A stretch of 64,000 nt of DNA. It comes from Symsagittifera roscoffensis (Eukaryota; Xenacoelomorpha; Acoela; Convolutidae). Within the stretch, counting starts at the first letter, position 1; each line of letters begins with the position of its first letter. The stretch lies in the NCBI RefSeq assembly GCF_963678635.1, contig NC_087063.1, positions 5,244,580 to 5,308,579 of the forward strand, written 5' to 3'. This document shows positions 52,711 to 63,965 of the stretch, piece after piece. The notes under the pieces are model-generated. The model did no database searches and was not told where the DNA came from. It was given only the letters and a program-made list of their open reading frames with translations. Made by a program: the position numbers and the translations under genes.

Positions 52711-55170
52711 GGTTCCAACTTTTCGGTATGAAGCATTCTCAGTTCTGGTTGTTTTGTGACTATTTAACGACCACCATTTGTGGTCGATCATGTTCAATTT
52801 TATTCAAAGTCATCTTGAGCACCATTATGTAGTTATTTTGAAAAAGTACTTCAATTTTTCTCGAAAAACCGAACAAACTTAAAAATTTCCTACTGGACAT
52901 TTTCGAAATGACAGAGTTTGAGGAGCATTCATATATAATTTTGCTTCAATTGATAAGGTAGCTGGCCTGTGTTAACTTCTACGAAGGGGAAATCACTCAT
53001 GCTGGAAGGATAAAAAGCGCGACAATTTTTGAGATTTATTGATTAATTGAGAGTTATTGCGCATTAAGTTCCCCATGCATGTGAATAACCCTCTTTTGAG
53101 AAGAGATCTAATTCCGTCTTTGGTCTAGCTGCCGTATTTTATTTTGACGCTGAGTTGAATGTTTCTTCCTTTTATTACTTGTAATGAAGATCATTCGTCT
53201 CAATTGTGATGGAAATGACGATAATATCCGGAAAGAATTCGATGATTGAATTGACAGTTATTGGCGGAGCTTACTACAATTTCTGAAAGAGATTAACGAT
53301 GGTTACCACAATTTTGACCCAACGCCATGGTTCATATAATAAACTAACCAATGTCCTGTACTTTATCCAAAGCTGACTGATTTGATGGTATCGATTATTT
53401 CCTTCAAGTTTTTTAAAAGTGAAACTCTATGGAAGACAAATTTTCAATTTTTTGCTCCTTTGCAGATAAGGGGATTTATCAGCCCAGCCTATGGTAATTT
53501 GGCAGCTTGAAGCCGCTTACTGCGGGTCAAAATTACATGTAGAACTTTATCGAAACGTCTATTTGCATCACTAAAAATTCGAAAACAGTATTTGATACAA
53601 AGATTTAATTCACATAAATTGTTGAGTTTGAAAAATGAATTCGATTATTGAATGAAAAAATGCACTTCAAGCATGCTTTGAAATATTAGGGTTTCAACAC
53701 CCAGCAAAAATTCTATTTACTTGCAGGCTAACACCAAAGTAAAAAATAACTACTCTTCAAAAAATACAGCTTACAGATAGGATTAACAATGAATTTGAGT
53801 TAAAACACGGAGTTATCAAATAGCTATCTTCTTATGAATAAAGTTTTTTTTTTTTACTAAACATCACATCAATTATAAGCACCAGTCTTAAAGTCTTGGA
53901 TTTTGAGTTAAATGTTAACAAGGAAGCAACTGTTTCTCATCATTACTACTATGGCAAAATCAAACTTCAACTTTCTTGTTCAGTTGTTTGATACGAATGT
54001 ATTAGGGCTGATAACAATTTAATCAATTCAATTTTGTCTGCAAACTTATCAAAAAAAATTATTTCACATCAAGCATAAATAATTATTAACTGTAAGAAAA
54101 TCGAGGAAATGGAAACTGTGGTTACATAGCCAATTGCAGACAAACTTTGTTCAACCATTAGGCATGTTTTGCTTGGCGTGTTTTAGGCTTGCTTTCAGAC
54201 GTTTAGCTTGGTACGTTTTAAATATGTTTTCAGACAGGTTTTGCTTGGTTACGTAATCAATAGCCAACAGTTTTTGTTCAACTATAAAAACATTCAACAG
54301 TGAAAACATAAAAAGGGAGGGAAGGGCATCTTAGTGCGACATCATTTTTAAAGATGAAAGAAATCAAATGTTCCAACCAACACAATGGTTTTATCTAAAA
54401 TACAATCTTTCCCTGAACCTTAAAGCACTATCTTGAAACTACATATATCTTTTCACCGGGCTTTTAGAAATTTTATGAGGCAATACAACAACGCCGAAGT
54501 ACAACAGAGCCCGAAAAATATGTTTGACATTGTCAAAAATCACCATTTTTCGGAAATATTGGATACTTTTTCAGTTTCGGTACTGTTGTAATTTGGAATT
54601 GTTGATCGCCTTTCTTAGCATTTGTAGGTACAGCCTATAAAAACATAATAATTGAGGTTTCTGCTATTCGTAGAAGATCTATAAAGAAGGTTTACCTTTA
54701 TAAATTCAAGGAATACCAGTACATGCGGAGAAAGATAGTAAGCTAATAACATATTTATGATTTTTTAATAAGTAATGTCATTGAAAAAGCTATCTGTATT
54801 TTGGCTTTTTTCGATTATATCCAATCCCACCCGCATTTGGACTCATATTTGAGTGAAATTTATAAAAGGAATTTATACAAGAAATTTATAAAACGGCAAC
54901 AAAACAAGGGAAAAGGACCTGTTTCAGGCTAAACTAGACAAATAGCTTCGTTTAGGCCTGCACCAAATTGAAAGCCAGCACTTCTTTGTAATGTCGATTA
55001 ACTTTTGCAGTTATAATTTTGATTTCGACATTTCATCATTGGTGGGGGGTGTACAATCGAAAATACCTCTGTTTTTTAATGCGATCTGTTTTTAATTTAG
55101 CTCTGCGTTTTCTGAGTTCTAACTGAAAGCTTTTAGTATTTAGTTTCCACCTTTAATTTTTTCCCATAAA
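52711..55170. other. No gene recognised
   Basis: AT-rich. 54130-54300 holds short diverged repeats (TTTTGCTTGG..GTTTTA; CAGACAAACTTTGTTCAACC versus CAACAGTTTTTGTTCAAC). The last part is the 3' flank of the GPCR gene. TTTAAT at 55152-55157 (ATTAAA on the minus strand) is too close to the stop to be a sure poly(A) signal. Confidence 0.4.
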
Positions 55171-58100
55171 TTAGACTTCGGCTTCACGCGTGACCATAGT
55201 AAGTTTCCTTTCCTGCACGACTGACTTTGGTTGTCGCTTCAGAATAATGACGCGGGTGTCTTCGCGAAACCTCCCGCTGAGCGCTGCGTAAACAATCGGC
55301 GACAGGGCGAAGTTGAGGTAGTAGCCGAGTTGAACAGTTTTGACGACCATGGCGCTGCCTCCCGACATTCCGGCGAAGTGTTCGGGTATTACGAAAAATA
55401 GGAAATTGACAATGGAGGCGGGAACGAAACAGAAAATATACACAAGCGTGACGCTGATGAGAATTTTAACAGTTTTGTCACGCATTTCTTCCATAATGTG
55501 TTTTTCCTTGCCGACATTTGCTGCGTTTTGATCACCACTTTTCGCACTTCCGTTCACACCTCGCAAATTTGGAGTCTCAATTTTCAAATGTGGATCCAAT
55601 TTTTTGGTCTTTTCCGAAAATTTCACGTTTTTCGTGTTGTCGTCGTGCTCTTCATTTTGATTGTTGCTTTCAGCGCGTGAAATCTGACTGCGCTGCATGA
55701 TTTCTTGTTTCTTCAATCTTTGTTCACGCGCTTTTTTAGCCTGCTTGTTAACTTTTCTGAAGACGAGAAGATAGAGGATAATAATAATGCCCAAAACCAG
55801 GAAAAGAACTAGCGGATAAATAAGATGAGGAAGGTAGATTAATTTTGTGTGGACAACGGTAACCAAAGACAAAACGACCGACAAGAGAATCGAACCGCCG
55901 CTCAAGAACATAGCTTTCTTTGGATTCATTATATAATGAGTTGCCCAGCAAATTGCGAAGTATCGGTCCAGCGCTATGCTCAGAAATAGAAGGGCGGACG
56001 CGCATTCGAGGAACATGCTGAAAATGATTATGTAGTTCGGGGGGTTGTTGCAGGAATGACTCCCCGACCACACGACAATGATCTCCCATGGAATGAAGAC
56101 GCAAGAGCCAAACAAATTTATTCCTGAAAAACACGAATATTTATATTCGAATTTTGGAATTGCTGATTAGTAATTGAGCTTGGTACGAATTTTTTCAGGA
56201 CTTTCGAAGAGAGTGTCGAGATAATTATTCACCCCATGTTTTTTCATTATGACGTCAAACTCGGTTTTATAACAGCAAATAATTGTGCTAGCTCGTGTCT
56301 GGATTCCTTGGACACATCTTTTACATGGGTTAGTAATTTTATAGCTGACTTCGGTTGAATTTTTGTGGGGAAAAGTGACAAAGTCTGTAGAATCCAAACC
56401 ATAGTACAAATCTAACCGAGTTTGGCGCCATAATGTTTTCATCAGACAAAATTCGATTTTTAACTAGCCAATTATATCGGGATTTGAAAACTACTGATGC
56501 CCTGAGCTCAAAATTAAAAAAAAGATATCTGAAAAATTTTTTTGTAAAGTTATGGGAGTTCGAATACTGCCAATTTAAGATAATGAATGCGGCGACATAT
56601 TACGTCGAAATAAAACGCAAGCGGCAAAATACATCATTTTAAATTGAAATGACGCAAGCAGTTTGATCTTATGAAAAAATTACCACACAAAAATGCATCA
56701 ATTTGGTTTATTTATATAGACTGTGTGTGTGTGTGTGGGGGGGGGGGGGGTTTAAAATTAAGAAAGATAACGGAAAAATCAAAGTTTTATTTTTTAACTA
56801 TTTGATCTTTTTTTTCTTCTTTTGTTCAGGTTTGAAAAAATATAAAGTATATACGCTCGGCGTTTTTTGGAATGTTGGGACCCGCAGGGGGATCAAAGTA
56901 AATTTTTCAACAAAAAGTTTATAAGCTATTAAAGAAGTCGACTCATTGACTTCAGATGAATACTTTAGTTAAAAGCTCTCGTGGTAATAAAATTTTATAT
57001 TTGCCATTTTATGAATTTATTTATACGAAAGAGTACAGCAAAAGTTTAAAGCGTAGAAACTTATCCTACTGTTAAAATTGTTCGAAATTGTACGAAACAA
57101 ACAACTCAAAACCTGCTGTTTCGAAAAAGTTCGGAACAGTCAGGGCTTTGCACTGCCCGGGTTGAAGTCCCACCGCTAATTATCGCTTTCCTGTCATATT
57201 CCAGTGATCGCTAATTTGCCAGCCTGATTCATGTGTGATTCAGAAATTTTTGCATAGCGATGTTTTAGAGCTCTTTCAGTTATGAATCCGTAGAAAATCA
57301 GCGCTAAGACTTCAACTCAAATTTTTAACTCATACTAGTAGCTTTTAAATGAGTGTATGAGTTTATAAGCCAACTTGAGTATTGCTAAGGGTTGTTTAAG
57401 GGCTGGTAGCGCAGAGGTAGCATATAAGTCTACGAAACTGCGGGTTCGAACCAAAGGTTTTTCAATATTTTTGCTCATTTTGATAAGTTTTTTATCGCTG
57501 TTTCATCGCTGAAAGTTAGCTAAATTAGCGATAATCTATCAATAAAATTTGCTATTGTGGCATTGAGCATAGAGAATTCATCAATGGCGATCGCTTTTTT
57601 TTTAACTTTTTTATTGCCAATTTTTAATGTGAGCTCAACCCGGGTGATATTCGAGCAGTCTCAATTACATATATATTCGTTTACAAAACTTCTTCATTGT
57701 TTTTGGAAAATAATTCCTGCAACATTGTATAGATAAACTATGCAACTCACCTTCTAATAATGTCATACTCCACTTTTTTAGGTCACTTACTCAATTGTTC
57801 GAGCTGCTGCTGCGCAATGATTTATTTTTGATTTTTGTGAAAGTTTTGGAAGTTTTTGAAATTATTGGCGCCCCCTCCGTTTGAATCAAAATTCAAAAAG
57901 TACAGAAATAATCATTTTTACCAAAGCCATGAGTAACAATTGAGTCGTGAATTTTTTAATTTGATGCTGAAAAAACTGTTCACTGCAGTTTATGCATTTT
58001 TGCAAATTTTGGCCTGAAAATGCATATCTTGACCTAGGGCAGAAAAAGAAGGCCTGGGTAAGCAGTTCAGGTTTTGAATAGTATTTTTTAAACTATTTGT

Positions 58101-58679
58101 TTGCTTTTCATTTCCATGGCCACGGCTTTGTTCTAACTAATTGACATTTGTGTTTTGTTCGCAATCAAAAGTTGCAATTAAACTTAGCAATTCAATCAAA
58201 AATGTTCGATAAAAATAAATCACTTGATTGCAATGAATTGGAACCAATTAGATTTCCCTGCATCTCTGCTTTTTACGGTTTTTCTCATACCTGGCATCAT
58301 ATCAGCTCAAGTTTGATTGGTTTAGTGATTCAGACAACATATGGCTACAATTGTGTATAGATTTAAATAACCACTCATGAAAATCCAACTTAAGAAAGCT
58401 TTGAAACCAAAAAAATTAGAAATTGGGGGACGGCAGAAGATTGAAAAATAAGAAGTGCTTACCGGCAACAGTCAGCATGAATATTTCGTGGGGACACTTC
58501 ATCTGTTTCATTATATAGACAGCTGTGATCAAAGAGTTCGCGAAAGTGCCGACAACTCCCGAGAGAGCAGTATACACCATGACAGCTATACAGTGCATTG
58601 GACTGTACTCCAAACTGGCATAGGGGCTCACCTTCGGCCCCGAACTCACAGCCAGACTAGTTGAGGAATTGAAACTCAT
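55171..58679 (-). CDS. Rhodopsin-like (class A) GPCR, two coding exons
   Basis: Exon 1 is 58679-58463 (ATG; donor GTAAGC). Exon 2 is 56123-55171 (acceptor GTTTTTCAG). The intron of 2339 bp has phase 1, and 389 residues result. TM1 has GTFANSL with N48 (1.50). The splice joins TM2 as HEIFMLTVAGINLFG. C97 corresponds to 3.25. DRY is at 125-127 (SIALDRYFAIC). TM5 is followed by a long basic third loop of roughly 100 residues. TM6 has CFVP, and TM7 LNFALSPIVY then a basic helix 8. N4 is in an N-S-S sequon. Deviations: position 2.50 is Asn (N75), NPxxY is SPIVY, TM4 lacks Trp, and the very short second extracellular loop has no Cys, so the usual disulfide is absent. Ligand unknown. A membrane receptor signalling through G proteins is expected from family. 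Confidence 0.88.
57156..57644. mobile_element. CCCGGGTTGA terminal-inverted-repeat element
   Basis: The left end CCCGGGTTGA (57156-57165) and right end TCAACCCGGG (57635-57644) are exact reverse complements. TG is present on both sides (57154-57155 and 57645-57646) and only once in uninterrupted copies of the host element, so a 2-bp TG duplication is likely. Inside both ends are variants of CGCTAATTATCGC / AGCGATAAT. The element contains a tRNA-like stretch at 57400-57470. 489 bp, no coding frame. Superfamily unknown. Confidence 0.65.
57400..57470 (+). ncRNA. tRNA-like sequence with Pol III A and B boxes
   Basis: GGGCTGGTAGCGCAGAGG fits the A box (TAGCGCAGAGG), and GGGTTCGAACC fits the B box. 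Between them CTACGAA forms a 7-base anticodon-type loop (ACG, Arg) closed by AGT/ACT. The D stem, variable loop and the 3' side of the acceptor and T stems do not pair properly, so a working tRNA is unlikely. A tRNA-derived promoter relic is more probable. Confidence 0.4.
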
Positions 58680-58849
58680 TTTTGATGGTCGATAAAACTC
58701 TAGTTGCAAAAAATATGACAGAAATGTGATCGACAAGAAGCGCTTTCGATCACTCTAAAGGCTATTTGTGGTTTTATCAGTGCCCAGTTTGAAATCGAAA
58801 TAGAAGAAACTCTGAAACACAATAAAAAGAAGTCAACTATTTTCGAGCT

Positions 58850-61060
58850 GAAAATTTTCTAACTAAATTGCTATTAAAAACAGTTTCCACGTTCAAAAAA
58901 GGCTAAAGGGTTTTTATTAAGAATAAAAGCCTAAAAAGTTTTTCTAAGTGCTTAAACAATTTTGAATCAGCAACTGCCCTTAAATTTTATAGTAAATTAG
59001 AAGACTTGGCTAATATAAAATAATATAGCTGCCGGCAACAACTTTCAAGCTTAAGAACTTCAAACTAAATTGCTATTGAAAGCAGTTACCGCGTTTAAAA
59101 AGGCTAAAAGTTTTTCTAAGGCTAAAAGCCCACAAATTTTTTTTTAGTGCTAATGACTTTTTGATCAGCATCTTTCCGATAAAATGTTAGTTTTTCAATC
59201 AGCAAATGCCCTGAAGTTTTATAGTAAATTAGAAGACTTGGCTATTATAAAATAAGATAGCTGCCGGCAACAACTTTCAAGCTTAAGAACTTCAAACTAA
59301 ATTGCTATTGAAAACAGTTACCGCATTTAAAAAGGCTAAAAAGTTTTCTAAGGCTGAAAGCCCACAAATTTTTTTTCAGTGCTAATGAATTTTTGATCAG
59401 CATCTTTCCGATAAAATGTTAGTTTTTCAATCAGCATCTGCCCTGAAGTTTTGTAGTAAATTAGAAGACTTGGCTAGTATAAAATAAGATAGCTGCCGGC
59501 AACAACTTTCAAGCTTAAGAACTTCAAACTAAATTGCTATTGAAAACAGTTACCGCGTTTAAAAAGGCTTAAAAGTTTTCTAAGGCTAAAAGCCCACAAA
59601 GTTTTTTTTAGTGCTAATGACTTTTTGATCAGCATCTTTCCGATAAAATGCTAGTTTTTCAATCAGCAACTGCCCTGAAGTTTTATAGTAAAATAGAAGA
59701 CTTGGCGAATATAAAATAAGATAGCTGCCGGCAACAACTTTCAAGCTTAAGAACTTCAAACTAAATTGCTATTGAAAACAGTTACCGCGTTTAAAAAGGC
59801 TAAAAAGTTTTCTAAGGCTAAAAGCCCACACAGTTTTTTTTTAGTGCTAATGACTTTTTGATCAGCATCTTTCCGATAAAATGTTAGTTTTTCATTCAGC
59901 AACTGCCCTGAAGTTTTATAGTAAAATAGAAGACTTGGCAAATATAAAATAAGATAGCTGCCGGCAACAACTTTCAAGCTTAAGAACTTCAAACTAAATT
60001 GCTATTGAAAACAGTTACCGCGTTTAAAAAGGCTAAAAGGTTTTCTAAGGCTAAAAGCCCACAAAGTTTTTTTTAGTGGTAATGACTTTTTGATCAGCAT
60101 CTTTCCGATAAAATGTTAGTTGTTCAGAAGCATGGCTTTTAAAAAAAGGTAGCTGCCAAAAATGATGTGCTCAATTTGTGTTTGCACAGACTCAGATGTT
60201 TCGAAATTCGTGTTCTCATTTTACACCGTCCAAAAATGTAGTCGAAACCGTCTTCAAATTAAAAAATTGGCGGCACAACAACGGTTTGATATTAACCACA
60301 ATTAGCCAGACAATCAGCGCAAAATACATGAGTTAGAGAGCAATCAATTTTAGAAAAAGTGATTACTCTTTGAATCCTGCATTTTGCGCTGATTGTCTGC
60401 TTCCTTAATATGGCTAAAAATATATTAAGTTGCTATAAAAAAATAATTTATGCACCTTGGAACTAGGGACTATCACCGCGAGCTCTGTTCGGCCAAGCCA
60501 GTCGCAGATAGATTTTGGCTAACGCTAGTTTTTTTGTTAGACACCAATCACGGACTCATCTGAAAAAACTCAATTCGGATCCGGATAATCTCAGAAACAA
60601 CGTTTTTTTGAAAAATTTTTGATACGAGCAAATGTGCTCATTTTGTTTCATGTTATCATACATAGCCTGCATTCAATTTATCATGAACCGTATTTGAACG
60701 CTCGTCAAATTGTTGATTTAGTCTACCTTAAAAGCGTTCAAAGAAAGCTAACAGGTTTTTCTTAAGCATAAAAGCCTAAAAAGATTTTCTAAGCGCTAAA
60801 ACAGTTTTTAATCAGCAACTGATCTGAAATTTTTTAGTAATTAAGAAGACTTGGCTAATATAAAATAAGATAGCTGCCAGGAACAATTTTCAAGTTTAAA
60901 AAGCTCAAAGTAAATTGCTAATGAAAACAGTTACCGCGTTTAAAAAGGCTGAAAGGTTTTCTAAGGCTTAAAGCCCACAAGGTTTTTTTAGTGCTAATGA
61001 CTTTTTGATCAGCATCTTTCCAATAAAATGTTAGTTTTTCAGAAGCATGTCTACTAAAAA
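58850..61060. repeat. 232-bp tandem satellite and an outlying unit
   Basis: The string CAACTTTCAAGCTTAAGAAC recurs at 59039, 59271, 59503, 59735 and 59968, a period of 232-233 bp, with few differences. A diverged unit precedes it (58850-59038). The array breaks near 60130. Another unit stands at 60744-61060 and is followed by the same ending (TTTTTCAGAAGCATG..GCTGCC..AATGATGTGCTCAATTT) as the main array at 60119-60165. It lies 170 bp upstream of the GPCR start codon, in the promoter region on that strand. Confidence 0.85.
60307..60399. repeat. Perfect 19-bp inverted repeat with 55-bp loop
   Basis: CAGACAATCAGCGCAAAAT at 60307-60325 and its exact reverse complement at 60381-60399. The loop contains a second pair (AGAGCAATCA / TGATTACTCT). 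Possibly a small fold-back element between satellite units. Confidence 0.65.
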
Positions 61061-61966
61061 AATGTAGCTGCCGCAAATGATGTGCTCAATTTTTGTTTTT
61101 CGAAATTCGTGTTCTCATTTTACACAGTTCAAAGTTTTTTGAAAGTTTTTGGTGCACGAGCGAACCTACCATGTTTTTTCTTGTGATCAATGATCGCCTG
61201 TTTTCATTTTATCATGAACTTTTGTTCAAACTCTTGTCAAATAGTTAATTTAGGCTACCTTCTACGCTTTTATGCTGAAGGCTGTTGTAGACCTGCCAAT
61301 GTTTTAACTGCTAAAACCGATTCAAAACTCTCTTCTTCTGCTGGCATTGAAAAAAAAAACGTTATTTCATTTTTTTTATTTATTCCAAAAAATCTAATAT
61401 TTCTATTTAAAAATTTTTAGGGGTAATCGCTAATGCGCAAAAAAAACAAATTTCGTCGATCAAAAAAAGCTCAATCAGTTTGTTGCAGTTTTATAGGGCG
61501 TTGATTGGTTGAGAATTTGAAAAGGCACTCTCTGCCCTTCACGCATGAGAATAGCCCCAATATTTTTTACCAAGCTCCAAACAGTTCTGCTTCTATATAG
61601 AGCAAGGTATTTTTGCTCGAAAAAAAATCAGCTGATTTTTTGCTCCAAGTAAGTTTTCATTATTCACCCGTTTATTACAAAAAATAACAACTCTCATTAC
61701 TTGTCAAAATGCGAAATTCAAATTGAAAAACGAGCAGAACTCCTACAGATAGCAAAGTAGTAGAATAAAAGAGTCGTGGTTTGATGCATAACTGGTATTC
61801 TGAAAAAGCATTTGTTATTAAAAGTTTAGTCAAGAAGAGCATCTCCGCTTTCGTTTTATAGTTTTAAAAAGATTTTTGAGAAAATCGATAAAACTTCACG
61901 CATGATTGAAAGTTCTGCTGTATCTTTTGCTCTATAAAATTTTCTGCTCTGAGGCCTGATTTACTA
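61061..61966. other. No gene recognised
   Basis: AT-rich. The frame 61190-61420 begins without ATG and lacks motifs. GTAATCGCTAATGCGC at about 61423 resembles the CGCTAAT subterminal phrase of the 57156 element. Confidence 0.4.
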
Positions 61967-62030
61967 CAGTGCTGTATAAAATAACCTGAAAAAACGCTTG
62001 AACTTGAAAATTATCAATTCATTCTTCTCA
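61967..62030 (+). mobile_element. Tip of the CAGTGCTG fold-back element
   Basis: TACAGTGCTGTATAAAATAA, CCTGAAAAAACGCTTGAACT, TGAAAATTA follows the first 60 bases of the arm at 51859 with scattered changes. TA precedes CAGTGCTG here too. No second arm nearby. Confidence 0.45.
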
Positions 62031-62494
62031 ATTTTTATGATGGAATTTGTTTTGCATAAGTCACACACAATTCATTACCACAAAAATAAATCAAATTTTT
62101 TTTCTTATTCTATCAAAATTACGTCAATTCTGACGAGTCAATTACTAATAAAATTAAATCAAAATCACCCGCTTAGATAGTCTAAGAAAACTTACCATCT
62201 CCGTAAAATTGCGTAAATCGTTGAAAAATTGTTTTTTTTTTGTGGGAAAAATTGTTTATGTAGTAGAAAAGACAATTTTGAAAAAAGTAATCAGAAATTT
62301 CTGAGATCTGATATAAACAGCGGTGCTTGGAAACATGGACAAAAAGTAAATTAGACGATCCGGAATTGATTTTAGACAATTATTGCGTGCAAAGTGCGTG
62401 CAAATTGTTTACAGACTTCAGTTATCCTTTTAGCAAATACTGTTTGTCCGACCGGAAAATGTGTTTTAAATACCCCGCACTCAGTAAAAAGAGA

Positions 62495-62720
62495 AAATAA
62501 TTGATTATTTTATAATTATAATCGTACTTTTAGCAAACTTATAATTAATTATAAGCGCCAATTTTATATGTATAAACGGTTTATAATCCATTATAATGAT
62601 AATATTTTTGGTGAAATTTTAATCAATTATAATAATTTATAATTAATTATAATTTTTCCGAAAATCTCTTATAATCTTTTATAATCTATTATAATAGATT
62701 ATATAATCCCTTTTTCAATC
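62495..62720. repeat. TTATAATCNATTATAAT phrase cluster
   Basis: About ten copies of TTATAAT/ATTATAA in both orientations with variants such as TAATTATAAT and CTATTATAATAGATTATA. Self-complementary. Related clusters: 38300-38400, 42280-42385, 45180-45300 and 63300-63480. Confidence 0.6.
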
Positions 62721-62822
62721 AAAAAATTATCTTACAAAAAAATCAATTATGATGGAATATTAAAATTATTTTGCATGAAAACACAAAAAAAATTAAATTC
62801 AATTTAAGTTTTAAGCAATAAG

Positions 62823-63209
62823 CAGGGGCGGATATTCTTGAGGGGCGGATTTTCAGAAAACGCTATAAGATTTGTCAATTTTTTTTCGATCGACCAGATT
62901 GATTTTCCGAGCTCTCTCAAAGCACTGAAAAGACCCTGTTCCCTGTTTCTGACAAACTTTCTGCGGCGCATGGAAAAGTTTGAAAAAACAGGCCAAAAAA
63001 GGCGTTTTTAGGCACTTTATGGAAAACTATGACCAAAAAGTTGCGTTGCTTTGCCTGTTTTTCCAAAAATTTGCCTGCGGCGCACAAAATTTTACTAAGG
63101 CACCTTTAAAAAATTTTAAGGCTCCGTCACCGAAAATGGATATCTCGAGATAAATCAAAGGAGGACCCTTTGGGTCGGCAGGGGTTCGCACCCCTCAAAT
63201 CCGCCCCTG
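62823..63209. mobile_element. hAT-like MITE with 8-bp target duplication
   Basis: It starts CAGGGGCGGAT and ends AAATCCGCCCCTG. The flanks GCAATAAG (62815-62822) and GCTATAAG (63210-63217) match at seven of eight positions, as expected of a hAT insertion. 387 bp, no coding frame. Best preserved member of this family in the window. Confidence 0.8.
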
Positions 63210-63299
63210 GCTATAAGTACAAAATTACAGTTACTTTCAGTTCGGTAACCAGCTGACGAGCACACATAACAAAACAAAATAAAACCAAAAGAAGCGATG

Positions 63300-63480
63300 A
63301 CATTTGTTGAATAATATTGGATTATAATCGATTATAATGGTTTACATTTCAATAAAAACTATTTCAAAAAATTTCACAGATTAATCGATTATAATCGATT
63401 GTAAAAAATATTAATGTTTCAAAAAATAGTAATATCATAATCAATTTTTAATGGATTATAATAAATTTTTTTGAAATTTA
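63300..63480. repeat. GATTATAATCGATTATAATGG cluster, second copy
   Basis: GATTATAATCGATTATAAT at about 63321-63339 and TCGATTATAATCGATTGTA at 63385-63403, then AATGGATTATAATAAAT. Same palindromic phrase as at 62495. The MITE at 62823 sits between the two clusters and may have split one array. Confidence 0.55.
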
Positions 63481-63932
63481 TGGGTACTGGCAATAAAAAT
63501 CCATAATGATATATTGTTTTTTGTTACTAAGTGAGCGATCACAGTTGTACAATTTATGCATTTCGAAAATTTTATATGCATTAATGCATTTTTCTGATTA
63601 TGTTGTAATAAAATTGTTAAAATAAACTTCATCAGTTCTGAGATAAATTACGCTTTTTGATTTTGTGTAACTTCGTTTTGAACAAAAAATTTTGGTTGCT
63701 CTGTTCCTAACGACTTAATGATTAATAAATTGCCTAAATTCAGTTTGTAACGATCTTATAATTTGCTTGTTGTTTAATTTTCTAGACCCCACTCCTACCA
63801 CTTCAGTACATAATGCTAATTAATTTTTAATTGAGACAGACGACTATTTTCTTCCTGCTTGGTATCACACTTTTCATTCGAATGAGGCTCCGTTTATATA
63901 CCAGCGGTAAGAAAACAAAATTTCTCGGGTCA

Positions 63933-63965
63933 TTGCAAAGCCCTGAATGTTCTGATTGTCCATAA
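63933..63965 (-). mobile_element. Helentron-like element, right-end fragment
   Basis: TTGCAAAGCCCTGAATGTTC then TGATTGTCCAT, the reverse complement of the family's subterminal repeat and hairpin arm. The rest would lie beyond the window edge or is lost. Confidence 0.4.

Larger units (their letters stand above)
56440..57662 (+). mobile_element. Helentron-like element split by a later insertion
   Basis: The body from CAGACAAAATTCGATTTTTA (left end lost) is followed by AGTTCGGAACAGTCAGGGC, TTTGCACTG up to 57155. Its continuation ATATTCGAGCAGTCT lies after 57646. Copies at 40265 and 44045 read GGCACTGATACGAGCAGTCT without interruption, which shows where the 489-bp insertion happened. Confidence 0.6.
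56124..58462 (-). other. Intron of the GPCR gene
   Basis: GT..AG intron, phase 1, in the middle of TM2. It contains the interrupted Helentron-like element (56440-57662) with the nested CCCGGGTTGA element. It also has a TG microsatellite followed by about 12 G at 56724-56750. Confidence 0.85.

Noticed and set aside
57400-57470. Functional tRNA-Arg gene
   Set aside because: D stem, variable loop and acceptor pairing fail. Only the promoter boxes and anticodon-type loop look right.
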